The notes below the pieces were generated by a model. The model did no database searches. It was not told where the DNA came from and saw nothing but the letters and a program-made list of their open reading frames with translations. Positions 16,465 to 26,235 of a stretch of 32,696 nt of DNA are shown piece by piece. The DNA is from Candidatus Omnitrophota bacterium (GTDB lineage: Bacteria > Omnitrophota > Gorgyraeia > Zapsychrales > Fredricksoniimonadaceae): contig CAIOTT010000056.1 of assembly GCA_903861305.1 (NCBI GenBank), positions 69,918 through 102,613 of the forward strand, written 5' to 3'. Position 1 is the stretch's first letter. Each line of letters starts with the position of its first letter. Position numbers and translations under genes: made by a program.

Positions 16465-17930
16465 CGCCTGGAAGGATTCACCCGTTCGAAATCAATGTGG
16501 CCCTGGTAGGGATCGAGGTCGGTGAGGCGAACATGGACTTTCTGCCCTACCGCCATCCTGTCACCGCCGCGCACCACGCGCCCTTCGACCGGCGGCGCCA
16601 GCAGGCGGACGTAAACACCTTTTTCAGAAGCGCCGGTCACAATGCCGTCGAACGCCTCGCCGATATGCCCGGTCATCAGCACTGCGGCCGCGACCTTCTG
16701 CATGAAGCGCTCCACTTTCTTCGAGGCCTTGTCGCGGTCCGTGCACCAGGCGGAATGTTCGATGAGCTCGCGGCGGTCGTACGGGCACGGCTTGCCGTCA
16801 AGCACCGCCTTGAGAAGCCGCTGGATGATCACATCCACATACCGCCGGTTCGGCGCTGTCGAATGCGTATAGTCGGAGACCGCAAGGCCGAAATGGCCGA
16901 CCGGCGGCTTGCCCGGTTCCAGCATCATGTATTCCCCCGGCCCCAAAAGCTTCACGATGGCCAGCGAAAGGTCGGGGAACCGCACGGGATCCGCGGCCTT
17001 GCGTTTGAACAGGAATAATGACAACGCCCGGGAATCGGGTTCTGGCGGAAGCTTCGTACCAAATTCCGCCGCAAGGTCCACGATGCCAGGCCAGTTCTTG
17101 GGAATGCGCACGATCCGCTGGATCACAGGGACCTTCGCCTTTTCCAGAAAACCCATCACCGTGCCGTTGGCCGCGATCATGAAATTCTCGATGAGATAAT
17201 GCGCCCGGTCCTCGCTCGGAAGGACAAGCGCGGTGACCACCTCGTTCATCATGACCGGCTTGACCTCAAGGCTTTCAAGTTCGAGCGCGCCGCGCTCCAT
17301 GCGGAACGTCTTGAGGCGGCCGGAAGCTTCGTCCTGCAGGCGCACCTGCGTCTCCAGGCCCGGGATCCCGGCAAATGCCGCCGGCGCGGGCCCCCTGTCC
17401 TCAAGCCAGGCGCCGGCCTCTTCATAAACAAGCTTGGCCTTGTTGCACACCAGGGCCCGGTAAATATCCCCGCGGCGGACATCCCCGTTCTTGAGCACCG
17501 CGAACTCAATGACGATCGCCGCGCGGTCCTCACCGGGCTTGAGCGACGTGAGGTCGGTCGAGAATTTCGGGGGCAGCATGGGAAATGTTTCAATGCCGGT
17601 GTAAACGGACGTGGCGTTGTGCTCGGCGTAAAGGTCGGCCTCGCTGCCTTTGTGGACAAAAAGGTCGACGTCCGCGATGGCAACCTTGACCCTGATCTCC
17701 TGGTTCGGGCCGTATTCGGCATATTCGATCTGATCGAGGTCGAGCGAATCCGCGTTGTCAATGGAAGACCACAGCAGGGAACGCAGGTCAGAGCGTTCAC
17801 CCCGATGGGAACGCAGGACGCGCTCGGCATCAAGGCCCCTGAGTTCCTGCTCCACCCGCCGCGGGAACTGGTGATGGAAGCCGTAGCGGTCCATGGCCCG
17901 CCGGGCAATGCTGTGAAGGTCAATAGACAT
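16461..17930 (-). CDS. RNB-domain exoribonuclease (RNase II/R family, short form)
   Basis: A 489-aa cytoplasmic ribonuclease expected to degrade RNA 3' to 5' with metal ions. The RNB domain covers about residues 45-370. Its acidic site reads SSIDNADSLDLDQI (55-68); Asp58, Asp64 and Asp66 match three of the four active-site Asp of RNase II, and the fourth position is Gln67. The conserved HSTAPNRRYVDVIIQRLL block, containing the Arg-rich catalytic segment, is at about 352-370. A C-terminal S1-like beta domain (about 415-485) has GIVTGASEKGVYVRL. The N-terminal cold-shock domains of long RNase II/R are absent, which defines a short subfamily; the Gln may be normal for it. The ATG overlaps the PPK2 gene end by 11 bases, and its stop overlaps the methyltransferase remnant. 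Confidence 0.88.
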   Translation of the reverse strand: MSIDLHSIARRAMDRYGFHHQFPRRVEQELRGLDAERVLRSHRGERSDLRSLLWSSIDNADSLDLDQIEYAEYGPNQEIRVKVAIADVDLFVHKGSEADLYAEHNATSVYTGIETFPMLPPKFSTDLTSLKPGEDRAAIVIEFAVLKNGDVRRGDIYRALVCNKAKLVYEEAGAWLEDRGPAPAAFAGIPGLETQVRLQDEASGRLKTFRMERGALELESLEVKPVMMNEVVTALVLPSEDRAHYLIENFMIAANGTVMGFLEKAKVPVIQRIVRIPKNWPGIVDLAAEFGTKLPPEPDSRALSLFLFKRKAADPVRFPDLSLAIVKLLGPGEYMMLEPGKPPVGHFGLAVSDYTHSTAPNRRYVDVIIQRLLKAVLDGKPCPYDRRELIEHSAWCTDRDKASKKVERFMQKVAAAVLMTGHIGEAFDGIVTGASEKGVYVRLLAPPVEGRVVRGGDRMAVGQKVHVRLTDLDPYQGHIDFERVNPSRR

Positions 17931-18711
17931 CGGGAATAAAATGCTGGCTGTTGATGGGCGGCCGCCTGTAATGTTTGTCCTTCTGGCGCGGCGGCAGCTT
18001 CACCGGCTTGAGGGTAAGGTCCTTGTAAGGGATCAACGACAACAGATGATGGATGCAGTTGAGGCGCGCCCGATCCTTGTCATCGGCCTCGACGACATTC
18101 CAGATGGCTTCCTTGATATCGGTATGGCGGAACATCTCGTCCTTGGCTTTGGAATACTCCACCCACTTGGACCGCGACTGCACATCCATGGGCGAAAGTT
18201 TCCAGCGGCGCACAGGGTCGGTATTGCGCTTCTGGAACCGGCGCTCCTGCTCCTCGTCGCTGATCGAGAACCAGTATTTCACAAGGATAATGCCCGAGCG
18301 GATGAGCATGCGCTCGAATTGCGGGCAAGTGAACAGAAAATCACGGTACTGGTCCTCCGTGCAAAAGCCCATCACGTGTTCAACTCCAGCCCGGTTGTAC
18401 CAGCTGCGGTCGAACAGGACCATCTCGCCGGCAGCCGGGAGTTCATCCACATAACGCTGAAAATACCACTGGCTCTTTTCCTTGTCAGTGGGCGTACCCA
18501 GCGCCACCACACGGCAGATGCGCGGGTTCAGCCGCTGGGTGATACGCTTGATGACCCCGCCTTTGCCGGCCGCGTCACGCCCCTCGAACAGGACAACGAC
18601 CTTTAAGCCCTTCACCTTGACCCATTCGTGAAGCTTGACGAGCTCGATCTGCAATCGGGCGAGTTCCTTCTTGTAGAACTTGCCCTTCAATTTCTTCTTT
18701 TTATCACCCAT
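17920..18711 (-). CDS. ppk2: Polyphosphate kinase 2 (PPK2)
   Basis: A cytoplasmic enzyme of 263 aa that moves phosphate between polyphosphate and nucleotides. The P-loop GRDAAGKGG is at residues 44-52, the Walker B-like FDRSWYNRAGVE at about 98-109, and the lid segment RRWKLSPMD near 178-186. Length and the long C-terminal Arg/Lys-rich tail (KLPPRQKDKHYRRPP) suit the single-domain, ADP/GDP-using class, but the substrate cannot be settled by eye. It lies 92 bases after menE and overlaps the RNase gene by 11 bases. No strong ribosome site is seen before the ATG; GAAAG lies about 8 bases upstream. It may belong to the end of the men transcript or start a new unit. Confidence 0.92.
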   Translation of the reverse strand: MGDKKKKLKGKFYKKELARLQIELVKLHEWVKVKGLKVVVLFEGRDAAGKGGVIKRITQRLNPRICRVVALGTPTDKEKSQWYFQRYVDELPAAGEMVLFDRSWYNRAGVEHVMGFCTEDQYRDFLFTCPQFERMLIRSGIILVKYWFSISDEEQERRFQKRNTDPVRRWKLSPMDVQSRSKWVEYSKAKDEMFRHTDIKEAIWNVVEADDKDRARLNCIHHLLSLIPYKDLTLKPVKLPPRQKDKHYRRPPINSQHFIPDVY

Positions 18712-18803
18712 GACATGACTTTCGGTTGATGCCGGGGACCGTTATCGTCCTGTGCCTCAATGGCGCCTGGCAGAAGGTTATCATAACAACCCGGAACAAA
18801 AAA
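18712..18803. other. Gap between menE and PPK2; no clear signal
   Basis: Right after the menE stop the minus strand has TTTTTTGTTCC and a short GTTAT-G-ATAAC palindrome. The T-run precedes rather than follows the palindrome, so it is not a convincing terminator. No gene or promoter is clear. Confidence 0.3.
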
Positions 18804-20222
18804 TCAAGCGATGCGTTCCAGGCCTTCGCCGGAAACCAGAACACCAGCCCAGCGCGGACGGTCCACCTTGAGCGGCTCAGGCCCTTCGGCCTGGGGCCAG
18901 CGGAAGAAATCGGCCGGGACCTTGAATTTAGGAAGGGATCGGCACAGATGCGCGGCAAGCAAAGCCCGCGAGACCTCGGCCCCCCGCATACATCGGATGA
19001 GCGCTACAGGGACGCTGCCGAACTCTTCATCGGGCTTCCCCGCGACGAGCGCGGCAGCCACACCCGGGACTTTCAGCAGCCAGGCTTCGACCTCCTCGGG
19101 CTGGATATTCTCCCCGCCTCTGAAGAACATGTTGTCCTTGCGGCCTTTGACCCGAAGCCGGCCGTCCGCATCCAGCTCACCGGTGTCGCCGGTGGCGAAC
19201 CACCCGTCCGCGTCGAAAGGCTTTTCCATGCCCGAGGCGCACGCATACCCCTGGAATAAAACCGCCCCTTTGACCATGATCTCACCGTCGTCTGCCAGCT
19301 TCAGCTCACGGTACGGCAATACGCGCGCGCAGGCAGCAACGGCATCAGCGGCCCCAAGCCGGGATGAGGTGGCGACCTGCGACGCTGTTTCCGTCAAGCC
19401 GTAGGAAATATGGATCGACAACCCCGCGGCCACCGCTTTCTCTAGAAGACGCACAGGGATGGGCGCTCCGCCCAGAAGGATGGCTTTCAACGCGCGCGCC
19501 GCCGCAACACCGCCGGGACCCTCGAGCAGGCGGGCCAGCTGGGTCGGCACCAAAGACACGTGCGTGACGCCGTCCCTCACAAGGACCGCGGCAGGGTCCT
19601 GTTCATCGTGGCCCAGGACAACAGCCGCCCCGGCTGAAAAACAGCGCCAGAGGATGCCGATCCCTCCGACATGAAATAATGGCAGTGACAAAAGCCATCG
19701 GTCCCGGGGGCCAACTGCAATGGCGTCCGCGGCGCCAACGGCGTTATAATGAAAATTGCCGCAGCTCAGCACCGCGGCCTTCGGCATCCCCTGGCTGCCA
19801 GATGTAAATACAACAGCCGCCGCCTGATCAGCCGCGAACCCGACCGCTTCAGCCGCATCAGGGCCCGTCAACGGCATGGCTGCAACGGATGCCGCAAGAT
19901 CACTGTCATCGACAAACGAGGCGCAGTCCAGTTGGGACGCCAAAGCCTTCGCGGCAGGCACAGGATAGCGGGGATTAAAAAGAACGCTGACACATCCTGC
20001 CCGCCAGAGAGAAAAAAGAGCCGCGATATGATCAAGGCTGTTACGGGCAAAGAGCCCCACCCGGCTTCCCGCCGCCGGGCCATCCTGCGTGATCCGCCGC
20101 ACGGCGGCGTTGATGCGCCGGTCCAGTTCCAGGTAAGATATTTCATTGCCGCGGTCACGGACCGCGCAGGCCTGCGGCGTGAGACGGGCATGCACAGAGA
20201 TGGGACAGCCTATTTCAGGCAT
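18804..20222 (-). CDS. menE: o-Succinylbenzoate-CoA ligase
   Basis: Activates o-succinylbenzoate with ATP and CoA to OSB-CoA, the substrate of MenB. It is an AMP-forming acyl-CoA synthetase of 472 aa. The phosphate loop VVFTSGSQGMPKAAV lies at about 133-150, SYGLTETASQ at about 271-281, and the hinge region TGDTGELDADGRLRVKGRKD at about 340-360. The C-terminal Lys needed for adenylation is present in LKVDRP near 450. MenE is chosen over other acyl-CoA ligases because the gene directly follows menC in a complete men cluster. ATG at 20222 overlaps the menC stop by 8 bases; the track start is an in-frame TTG ten codons upstream. It is the last men gene in the row. Confidence 0.92.
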   Translation of the reverse strand: MPEIGCPISVHARLTPQACAVRDRGNEISYLELDRRINAAVRRITQDGPAAGSRVGLFARNSLDHIAALFSLWRAGCVSVLFNPRYPVPAAKALASQLDCASFVDDSDLAASVAAMPLTGPDAAEAVGFAADQAAAVVFTSGSQGMPKAAVLSCGNFHYNAVGAADAIAVGPRDRWLLSLPLFHVGGIGILWRCFSAGAAVVLGHDEQDPAAVLVRDGVTHVSLVPTQLARLLEGPGGVAAARALKAILLGGAPIPVRLLEKAVAAGLSIHISYGLTETASQVATSSRLGAADAVAACARVLPYRELKLADDGEIMVKGAVLFQGYACASGMEKPFDADGWFATGDTGELDADGRLRVKGRKDNMFFRGGENIQPEEVEAWLLKVPGVAAALVAGKPDEEFGSVPVALIRCMRGAEVSRALLAAHLCRSLPKFKVPADFFRWPQAEGPEPLKVDRPRWAGVLVSGEGLERIA

Positions 20223-21315
20223 CTTTGACGGGGCGGATGAGTTTGAAATCAAGGTCGCTCTTTTCCAAAGCGTACGGCCCGGGGATGATCATCCTCCCGG
20301 CCGGTTCAAAGGGCTCGTCGAGAAGGTTCTGGGAATACCACTTGCCTGTATCAAGCCCCGCGGGTTCCTCAGGGGTCACCGCGCAGGCCAGATGGGCCAG
20401 CGCCAGCAAACCTACGGAAGATTCAAAGGTGGAACTGATGGCCGCGCGGATCCCGCGGTCATGGGCCCAGCGGACCCATCCCATGGTCTTTTCCCAGCCG
20501 CCCAACAGCATGGGTTTGAGGACCAGCATCTTGAGGTTGTCCAGCCCCTCTAGCTGGTCCTCAGTGCATTCACGCAAGGTCTCATCGAGGGCAAACGGGA
20601 ATTTGGTGATACGGCTGAACTCGTCCAAAGCATCGGGATCGTCAATGGGCTCTTCCAGGTACTCAATGGCACTCGGCTCAAACTCCCTGACAAAATTGAA
20701 CGCCTGGCCGTAGCGCCAGCGGCGATTGGCATCAAGATGAAGCCGGCCATCCGGCGGAAGCACCCCCAGCACCCAGGACACCTTCTGATGGTCCGCCTTG
20801 ATATCAGGGTCCCCGACCTTGAGCTTGAAGGAGCGGCACCCGTCATGGACAGCCGCTAACACCTCTTTCTGAAGGAGCTTCTGGCTCGTTTGCGACAGGA
20901 GCTCCGAACGCGGCACCTGCCCCGTCGACGCCGGGTTAATCAGGCGGTCAAGGCTGACATCACGGCGGCGCGCCAGAAGGTCCAGCACCGCGGTCTCGAA
21001 CGCGCAACGCACGGACGGGAACAACTTCCATGTCCGCAGCCACGCCTCAAAACGCCACGTCAGCGACTCGACATCATCAGGAATGGAATTGCCCCTGACC
21101 TTGTCCTTAAGGAAAAACAGCTGTTTCTGGACATCCTGCAGACGTTCCGCGCTGAAACCGATGAGCGGCGCCACCTCACCCACACCCGTGGTGTGGTCAT
21201 CGCCCTTGATAAAGATCAAGAATCCCGCACGCTCCCGCTGAAACTCTCCGGCAAGCTCAAGCGCCTGGGCCAGCGGCAGGCTGTAACGGAATATCTCAAG
21301 GTCAATGATCTTCAC
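20215..21315 (-). CDS. menC: o-Succinylbenzoate synthase
   Basis: Dehydrates SHCHC to o-succinylbenzoate. A member of the enolase superfamily, about 366 aa. The barrel keeps the KxK pair in SFKLKVGD (about 160-167), the metal ligands in LHLDANRRW, YLEEPIDD and FALDETLRE, and the distal Lys in LVLKPMLLGG (about 262-271). The N-terminal capping domain includes TTGVGEVAPLIGFSAE. I chose GTG at 21315 because it overlaps the menA stop as GTGA; the track ORF extends 12 codons further into menA. An enolase-superfamily epimerase is possible on motifs alone, but the operon makes MenC the clear call. Confidence 0.93.
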   Translation of the reverse strand: MKIIDLEIFRYSLPLAQALELAGEFQRERAGFLIFIKGDDHTTGVGEVAPLIGFSAERLQDVQKQLFFLKDKVRGNSIPDDVESLTWRFEAWLRTWKLFPSVRCAFETAVLDLLARRRDVSLDRLINPASTGQVPRSELLSQTSQKLLQKEVLAAVHDGCRSFKLKVGDPDIKADHQKVSWVLGVLPPDGRLHLDANRRWRYGQAFNFVREFEPSAIEYLEEPIDDPDALDEFSRITKFPFALDETLRECTEDQLEGLDNLKMLVLKPMLLGGWEKTMGWVRWAHDRGIRAAISSTFESSVGLLALAHLACAVTPEEPAGLDTGKWYSQNLLDEPFEPAGRMIIPGPYALEKSDLDFKLIRPVKDA

Positions 21316-22184
21316 AGGCACCAGCCGATCGAAAAAAGGGCAGCATAACACAAAAGGACCCGGCCGGTGGCGGCCAAAGCCTCGTTAAGCGCCGGTCCTT
21401 CACTGAGAGTAAGAACGGTCCTGATCACGGGGGCCGCGACCAGAAGCGTCAGCGCCGCCAGCAGGGTCCAGGGATGCGCGTGCGGGCCTGTAACAAAACA
21501 AAAAGGGACGAGCGCCGCCCCCAGCAGGCACAGGCAATATTCCCATCGGGCAAAAACCCGGCCGAAACGGACCGCGAGCGTGCGCTTGCCGGCCTTGCGG
21601 TCGGCGTCAATATCGCGCAGGTTGTTGACGCAAAGGATGGCGGTCGACAGAAGCCCCGGCCCGACTCCCGCCGCGACAGCCGCCGGATCAAGGCGAAGGG
21701 CCTGCACATAATACGTCCCGGCAACAGCCACAGGCCCAAAAAATACCAGGACAAAAATATCCCCCAGCCCGAGATACCCGAGGGCATGGCGTCCCGCCGT
21801 ATAAAGGATCCCTGCCGCGATGGAAAAGACCCCGATGGCCACCACGGGCCAGCCGCCGCGCCAAACCAGATAAAGCGACACGAGCGCCGCCAGCGCAAAG
21901 GCCAGGATAAAACTGTTGCGCACTGTCGCAGGCGCGATAAGACCCGCCTGCGTCACACGCACGGGGCCGATGCGCTCCGGCGTGTCAGCGCCTTTGCGGA
22001 AATCAAAATAATCATTGGCCAGGTTGGTGCCGATCTGGATAAGGAGCGCTCCCGCCAATGCGCAGCCAGCGGCAAGCGCATGCCCCGCGCCGTCATGCCA
22101 GGCCATGGCCGCGCCGACAACAACAGGCGCCGCGGCCGCGGGAAGGGTTCTGGGACGGATGGCCATCAACCATGGATTTGACAT
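21312..22184 (-). CDS. menA: 1,4-Dihydroxy-2-naphthoate prenyltransferase
   Basis: An integral membrane UbiA-family enzyme of 290 aa that attaches the polyprenyl tail to DHNA, giving demethylmenaquinone. The two Asp-rich metal/diphosphate sites are visible: NLANDYFDFRKGAD (54-67) and NNLRDIDADRKAGKRTLA (about 187-204). The rest is a series of hydrophobic helices. It starts 27 bases after the menB stop with a modest AAGG ribosome site about 10-14 bases upstream, the only non-overlapping junction inside the men operon. Its stop overlaps the menC start. The prenyl length cannot be inferred. Confidence 0.95.
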   Translation of the reverse strand: MSNPWLMAIRPRTLPAAAAPVVVGAAMAWHDGAGHALAAGCALAGALLIQIGTNLANDYFDFRKGADTPERIGPVRVTQAGLIAPATVRNSFILAFALAALVSLYLVWRGGWPVVAIGVFSIAAGILYTAGRHALGYLGLGDIFVLVFFGPVAVAGTYYVQALRLDPAAVAAGVGPGLLSTAILCVNNLRDIDADRKAGKRTLAVRFGRVFARWEYCLCLLGAALVPFCFVTGPHAHPWTLLAALTLLVAAPVIRTVLTLSEGPALNEALAATGRVLLCYAALFSIGWCL

Positions 22185-22211
22185 AAAAGAAAACCTTACC
22201 TTTAGCGATCG

Positions 22212-23036
22212 TCAGGGACGCCGGGGGAATTTTGAAAAATCAGGTTTGCGTTTTTGAACGAACGCATCCCTTCCCTCCTGGGCCTCGGGAGACATGTAAA
22301 AAAGCATGGTGGCATTGCCCGCGAGTTCCTGCAGGCCGGCCTGCCCGTCGCAATCAGCATTGAGCGCGGCTTTAAGGCAGCGAATGGCCATCGGTGAGTT
22401 GGCCAGGATCTCGCGGCACCAGCTGACCGTCTCTTCTTCAAGGCGCTCAAGCGGTACCACCACATTCACAAGCCCCATCGCCAGCGCCTGAGCGGCATTG
22501 TACTTGCGGCAAAGGAACCATATTTCACGCGCCTTCTTCTGCCCGACGATGCGCGCCATATAGCTGGCGCCGTAACCCCCGTCAAAAGATCCCACACGCG
22601 GGCCGGTCTGGCCGAACACCGCATTTTCCGCGGCGATGGAAATGTCGCACAGAAGATGCAGGACATGCCCTCCGCCAATAGCGTACCCGGCGATCATCGC
22701 GATCACGGGCTTGGGACAGGTGCGTATCTGGCGCTGGAGGTCGAGCACATTGAGGCGGTTGACTCCCTTGGCATCCTTGTAGCCCGCCTCCCCCCTGACC
22801 TTCTGGTCGCCGCCGGAACAGAACGCCCGGCCGCCCGTGCCTGTAAGGATAACGACCCCGATCTTCGCGTCGTCGCGCGCATCATACAACGCCTGCGCCA
22901 TTTCCGTCACCGTCAGCGGACGGAACGCGTTGTGGACCTCAGGGCGGTTGATGGTGATCTTCGCCATACCGCCTGATTTTTCATACGTGATATCCTTGAA
23001 CGTCGCGGCTTTTTTCCATTTCAGCGCGGGGATCAT
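22212..23036 (-). CDS. menB: 1,4-Dihydroxy-2-naphthoyl-CoA synthase
   Basis: Closes the second ring, turning OSB-CoA into DHNA-CoA. A crotonase-fold enzyme of 274 aa with all the MenB hallmarks: CSGGDQ (73-78), the oxyanion loop [11 protein letters not shown] (116-126), [16 protein letters not shown] (141-156) and the characteristic C-terminus [13 protein letters not shown]. The ATG overlaps the menD stop as ATGA, indicating translational coupling. Near-identity to the family consensus makes another enoyl-CoA hydratase unlikely. Confidence 0.97.
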   Translation of the reverse strand: MIPALKWKKAATFKDITYEKSGGMAKITINRPEVHNAFRPLTVTEMAQALYDARDDAKIGVVILTGTGGRAFCSGGDQKVRGEAGYKDAKGVNRLNVLDLQRQIRTCPKPVIAMIAGYAIGGGHVLHLLCDISIAAENAVFGQTGPRVGSFDGGYGASYMARIVGQKKAREIWFLCRKYNAAQALAMGLVNVVVPLERLEEETVSWCREILANSPMAIRCLKAALNADCDGQAGLQELAGNATMLFYMSPEAQEGRDAFVQKRKPDFSKFPRRP

Positions 23037-24808
23037 GCTTGTCCTTCCGGTAATGTTTTATCGATGAACACTTTCAGATCTTCCTGCCACGCCTGGTGCA
23101 GACGGAGATTTTCATCGCGGCGTGTCACGACCTCAATGAGCGCGGGGCCTTTGCGGCGGACCGCTTTGGCGTAGGCACGGATAAATGCCGCAGGGGTCTT
23201 AGGCTGCTCATACGGCACCCCGAACATGGCGGCCGCGTGTTCGAAATGATACCCGTGCGGTATCCCGAAAAGACGGTCAACGTCATCCCCAAGCCGCGCC
23301 ACGGGCAGGAAAGAAAATATCCCTCCGCCGTCATTATTCATCACAACGACCGTGACGGGCAGGCGATTGGCCGCGAGGATGGCCAGTGAATTGATATCAT
23401 GCAACGCCGCGAGGTCGCCGATAACAAGCGTGACCGGCCTTGCCAGGCCGCGCGCGAACCCCCCCGCGCTGGCCATGATCCCGTCAATGCCGCTGGCGCC
23501 CCTGTTGGCGCCTATGGCGATATCCCCCGGCCTGACGGCCCCGTACATATCCATGTCGCGCACAGGCATGCTGTTGCTCAGAAAAAGTCCGTGCCCCGCC
23601 GGGAGCTGCCGGGAGACCAGGCGAGCGACCCCGGGTTCGCTCAACGGCCCGCGCGCGGCTTTCTCTATCCTGGCCGCGATCTTCTGCGACAATTTCTGCA
23701 TGGCAACCAGCGCCGGATCTTCCCGCCGCGCCTTGACCTTTGGCGTCACGGCACAACAGAATGCCTCAACCCCCGCCTCGATGCGCAATGTCACCTGGTG
23801 GGCCGGATCATTGCGCAAAGGGTGGTTAAGGACCATCACGTAATGTTCCAGCCTGCGGCTTTCCAGAAAAAGGTTGAGGCGCTTTGAGGTCATCCGCCCG
23901 CCGACCTGCAGGATCCCGTCGATGTCCAGGGACGCGGCAAAACGCGCGCTCAGCAGCATCTGGTCAAAATGATGGATCACGGGCCCTTGCGCCGGCGTCA
24001 ACCGCAATGTGGAGGTGACATCCGGGAACAGGGGCCACTGCAATCTTTCCGCCAGCTCCAGGACAGCGTCCCTCTCCCCCGGCGAACGCAGTTTCCCGAC
24101 AACGATAATACCGCGCTTGACCGCGTCAAGCGCACGGACAACCTCTGCCGTCGCCGCCGCGTTAAGGGTCCCATCCGGAGCGTGGTAGGCCGTATAGGGT
24201 GCCGTGCCTTCCCGGTGCCTGGCAATATCGGCCAGATAATCATCCGGATCAGCGGCACCGGCCACAGGCGCCAGCGGTTCGCGGAACATGCAATTCAGAT
24301 GCACGGGCCCGCCCGGTGAACGCCTCGCCCGGTAAACCGCCTGGTCCACCGTGGTGAGGACCATGGCGGGCGGGATCTCGATCGTCGGGCACGGCAGGTC
24401 ATACTGGAAGCGCACGTATTCAGTGAAAAGGCCAGGCTGTTCGATCGCCTGGTCCGCGCCCGTTTTGCGCAATTCGGGCGGACGGTCCGCCGTGAGCACA
24501 ATGAGAGGAAGTTTTTTTCTGGAACATTCAATGATCCCGGGAAGGAAATTGGCTGCGGCTGTCCCTGACGTGCAGACAATGACAGCCGGCTTTCCCGCCG
24601 CCGCCGCATAGCCCGTCGCAAAGAAAGCCGCGGCCCGTTCATCAAAATGGACAAGCGCTTTGGCGCGCGGTTCACCGGCAATGGCCAGCGCCAGGGGCGC
24701 GGAACGCGATCCGGGGCAAATGATAAAGGTATCAATGCCGTTACGGATCAACTCATCCACAATGAGCCCGGCCCAGATAAAATTGATGTTGGGATCAGCT
24801 GCTGTCAT
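23033..24808 (-). CDS. menD: SEPHCHC synthase (menaquinone pathway, ThDP-dependent)
   Basis: Joins isochorismate and 2-oxoglutarate to SEPHCHC with thiamine diphosphate. The protein is 591 aa, a typical length. The N-terminal Pyr domain has [25 protein letters not shown] and [17 protein letters not shown]. The C-terminal PP domain has NRGASGIDG and the ThDP/Mg motif in [15 protein letters not shown]...[12 protein letters not shown] (about 455-500), diagnostic of MenD. Both gene ends overlap neighbours by ATGA (menF upstream, menB downstream). The following steps need MenH, which is not in the window. Confidence 0.97.
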   Translation of the reverse strand: MTAADPNINFIWAGLIVDELIRNGIDTFIICPGSRSAPLALAIAGEPRAKALVHFDERAAAFFATGYAAAAGKPAVIVCTSGTAAANFLPGIIECSRKKLPLIVLTADRPPELRKTGADQAIEQPGLFTEYVRFQYDLPCPTIEIPPAMVLTTVDQAVYRARRSPGGPVHLNCMFREPLAPVAGAADPDDYLADIARHREGTAPYTAYHAPDGTLNAAATAEVVRALDAVKRGIIVVGKLRSPGERDAVLELAERLQWPLFPDVTSTLRLTPAQGPVIHHFDQMLLSARFAASLDIDGILQVGGRMTSKRLNLFLESRRLEHYVMVLNHPLRNDPAHQVTLRIEAGVEAFCCAVTPKVKARREDPALVAMQKLSQKIAARIEKAARGPLSEPGVARLVSRQLPAGHGLFLSNSMPVRDMDMYGAVRPGDIAIGANRGASGIDGIMASAGGFARGLARPVTLVIGDLAALHDINSLAILAANRLPVTVVVMNNDGGGIFSFLPVARLGDDVDRLFGIPHGYHFEHAAAMFGVPYEQPKTPAAFIRAYAKAVRRKGPALIEVVTRRDENLRLHQAWQEDLKVFIDKTLPEGQA

Positions 24809-26163
24809 GAAAGCGCCTTGAGGATATTGCTGATCTTAAGCTCGACCTCCGCCCATTCACGGTGCGGATCTGACCCCGCCACAATCCCCGCGCCCGCGAA
24901 AACAGAAAGTTCCCTCCCGCGCACCAGCCCTGAACGGATGGCCACCGCGAATTCAGCCTCGTCGCGGCCGATCCAGCCGACAGGCCCGGCATACCAGCCC
25001 CGGTGAAACGCTTCGGCCGCAGCTATACGTTCCAGCGCCGCAGGGGTCGGTGTCCCCGCCACGGCGGGGGTCGGGTGCAAACGCTCCAGGATGTTCCCGT
25101 CCGTAGTATCAGCCGCCAGCACGCACGTGAAACGGGATACCAGGTGCTGGCTGTCACGGAATTTTTCCACCACCGGCAGCTCGTCAACAGTGCTCTGCTG
25201 GCGCAGCGGCAACAAACTTTCACGGATCGCGTCAATCACATGGTGGTGCTCAAGCCGCTCCTTGGGATCGTTCAATAATTCCGCCGCGAACACCCTGTCC
25301 TCGGCGTCGGATGCGCCGCGCGGCCGCGTCCCGGCAACAGCCTCGGTCCAAAGCCGCGTGCCGCTGCGTTTGAACAACCTCTCAAAAGAAGCCCCAAAGA
25401 ACGCTTCGCCCGCGGACGGCTGGAACAGGAAATGGTAACATCCCGGCGTCACCTTCTGGTAAGCGCGCAGGATCTCCAGCGGGTGGCACGCCGCGGATAA
25501 GGACAGGTCTGTCCTCCTGGCCAGGACGAGTTTTGTGATCACGCCCTCGCCAATGGCCTCCAGGGTCCTTTGCACCGCATCGGCCCAGGCCGCACGTTGG
25601 GGAAGATCGCGTTCACGGGCCACGGTCACGGACGGCGCGGCCGCCGGCACGAAGTCCTGCCTGATCCCGTCAAGCGCGCGCAAGGCGGCGCGGCGGTCCT
25701 CCTTCCCCGGACCATCATTGAAAAAATTAACGGCCAACGACATCCGTTGGCCATGACGATTGATCTCGAGGCGCGCCAGGATGAACCACACGGCCGGAAA
25801 GCCCTGCCATTCCCTGCCCCGGCAAACCTGCGCGAAGGAACTTCCCCCGAAATACCGCGCGCCGGGGGCTCCTGCCGCAAGCACCGGCCGTAAGGCCGCG
25901 TCACACTCCTTGAAATCCTGCGCCGCCATACGGATCTCGTGCGCCATGCCCAGCCCGCCGGTTTCCTGCAGGCCTGAACGGTCCTGCCAGTACACAAGCG
26001 GGTGCATATCCTGCGTTTCAAGAAATGATTTTATATCAAGGGGATCGAGGGCAACTTCAACGCGCTGCCAGCCATCTGCGGCGGAAGAAATGATGCTCTC
26101 TCGCAAAACGGCCAAAGCCTGGGGCAGTGTGAACGTTACCGGTGATGTCAGTGATGGTGCCAT
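24805..26163 (-). CDS. menF: Isochorismate synthase
   Basis: Converts chorismate to isochorismate, the first committed step toward menaquinone. The chorismate-binding domain fills the C-terminal half: KLVLARR (about 211-217), TEAVAGTRPRG (about 273-283), LHPTPAVAGTP (about 363-373) and AGAGIVAGSDPHREWAEVELK (about 423-443). ATG at 26163 is chosen because AAGGA lies 8 bases upstream, giving 452 aa; the track begins at an in-frame TTG 23 codons earlier, and an ATG at 26205 is also possible. It is the first men gene and begins 72 bases after the stop of giant gene 2, with no clear terminator between, so read-through is plausible. MenF rather than a siderophore EntC is supported by the linked menDBACE. 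Confidence 0.94.
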   Translation of the reverse strand: MAPSLTSPVTFTLPQALAVLRESIISSAADGWQRVEVALDPLDIKSFLETQDMHPLVYWQDRSGLQETGGLGMAHEIRMAAQDFKECDAALRPVLAAGAPGARYFGGSSFAQVCRGREWQGFPAVWFILARLEINRHGQRMSLAVNFFNDGPGKEDRRAALRALDGIRQDFVPAAAPSVTVARERDLPQRAAWADAVQRTLEAIGEGVITKLVLARRTDLSLSAACHPLEILRAYQKVTPGCYHFLFQPSAGEAFFGASFERLFKRSGTRLWTEAVAGTRPRGASDAEDRVFAAELLNDPKERLEHHHVIDAIRESLLPLRQQSTVDELPVVEKFRDSQHLVSRFTCVLAADTTDGNILERLHPTPAVAGTPTPAALERIAAAEAFHRGWYAGPVGWIGRDEAEFAVAIRSGLVRGRELSVFAGAGIVAGSDPHREWAEVELKISNILKALS

Positions 26164-26171
26164 GGGTACAG

Positions 26172-26176
26172 TCCTT
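26172..26176 (-). promoter_or_regulatory. Shine-Dalgarno that decides the menF start
   Basis: AAGGA on the minus strand, 8 bases before the ATG ending at 26163. Neither upstream in-frame start (TTG 26232, ATG 26205) has a comparable site. Confidence 0.6.
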
Positions 26177-26235
26177 AAGGACGCGTTAAAAAAACCGGGC
26201 ACCATCTTATCAAATCCGGCGCAAAATGGCAAAGG

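Noticed and set aside
16431-18606. Plus-strand ORFs of 195, 246 and 221 aa
   Set aside because: They are antisense to the RNB and PPK2 genes, which carry clear catalytic motifs.
20223-20252. Upstream TTG start for menE
   Set aside because: ATG at 20222 gives a normal family N-terminus and overlaps the menC end by only 8 bases; the extension MISNSSAPSK has no support.
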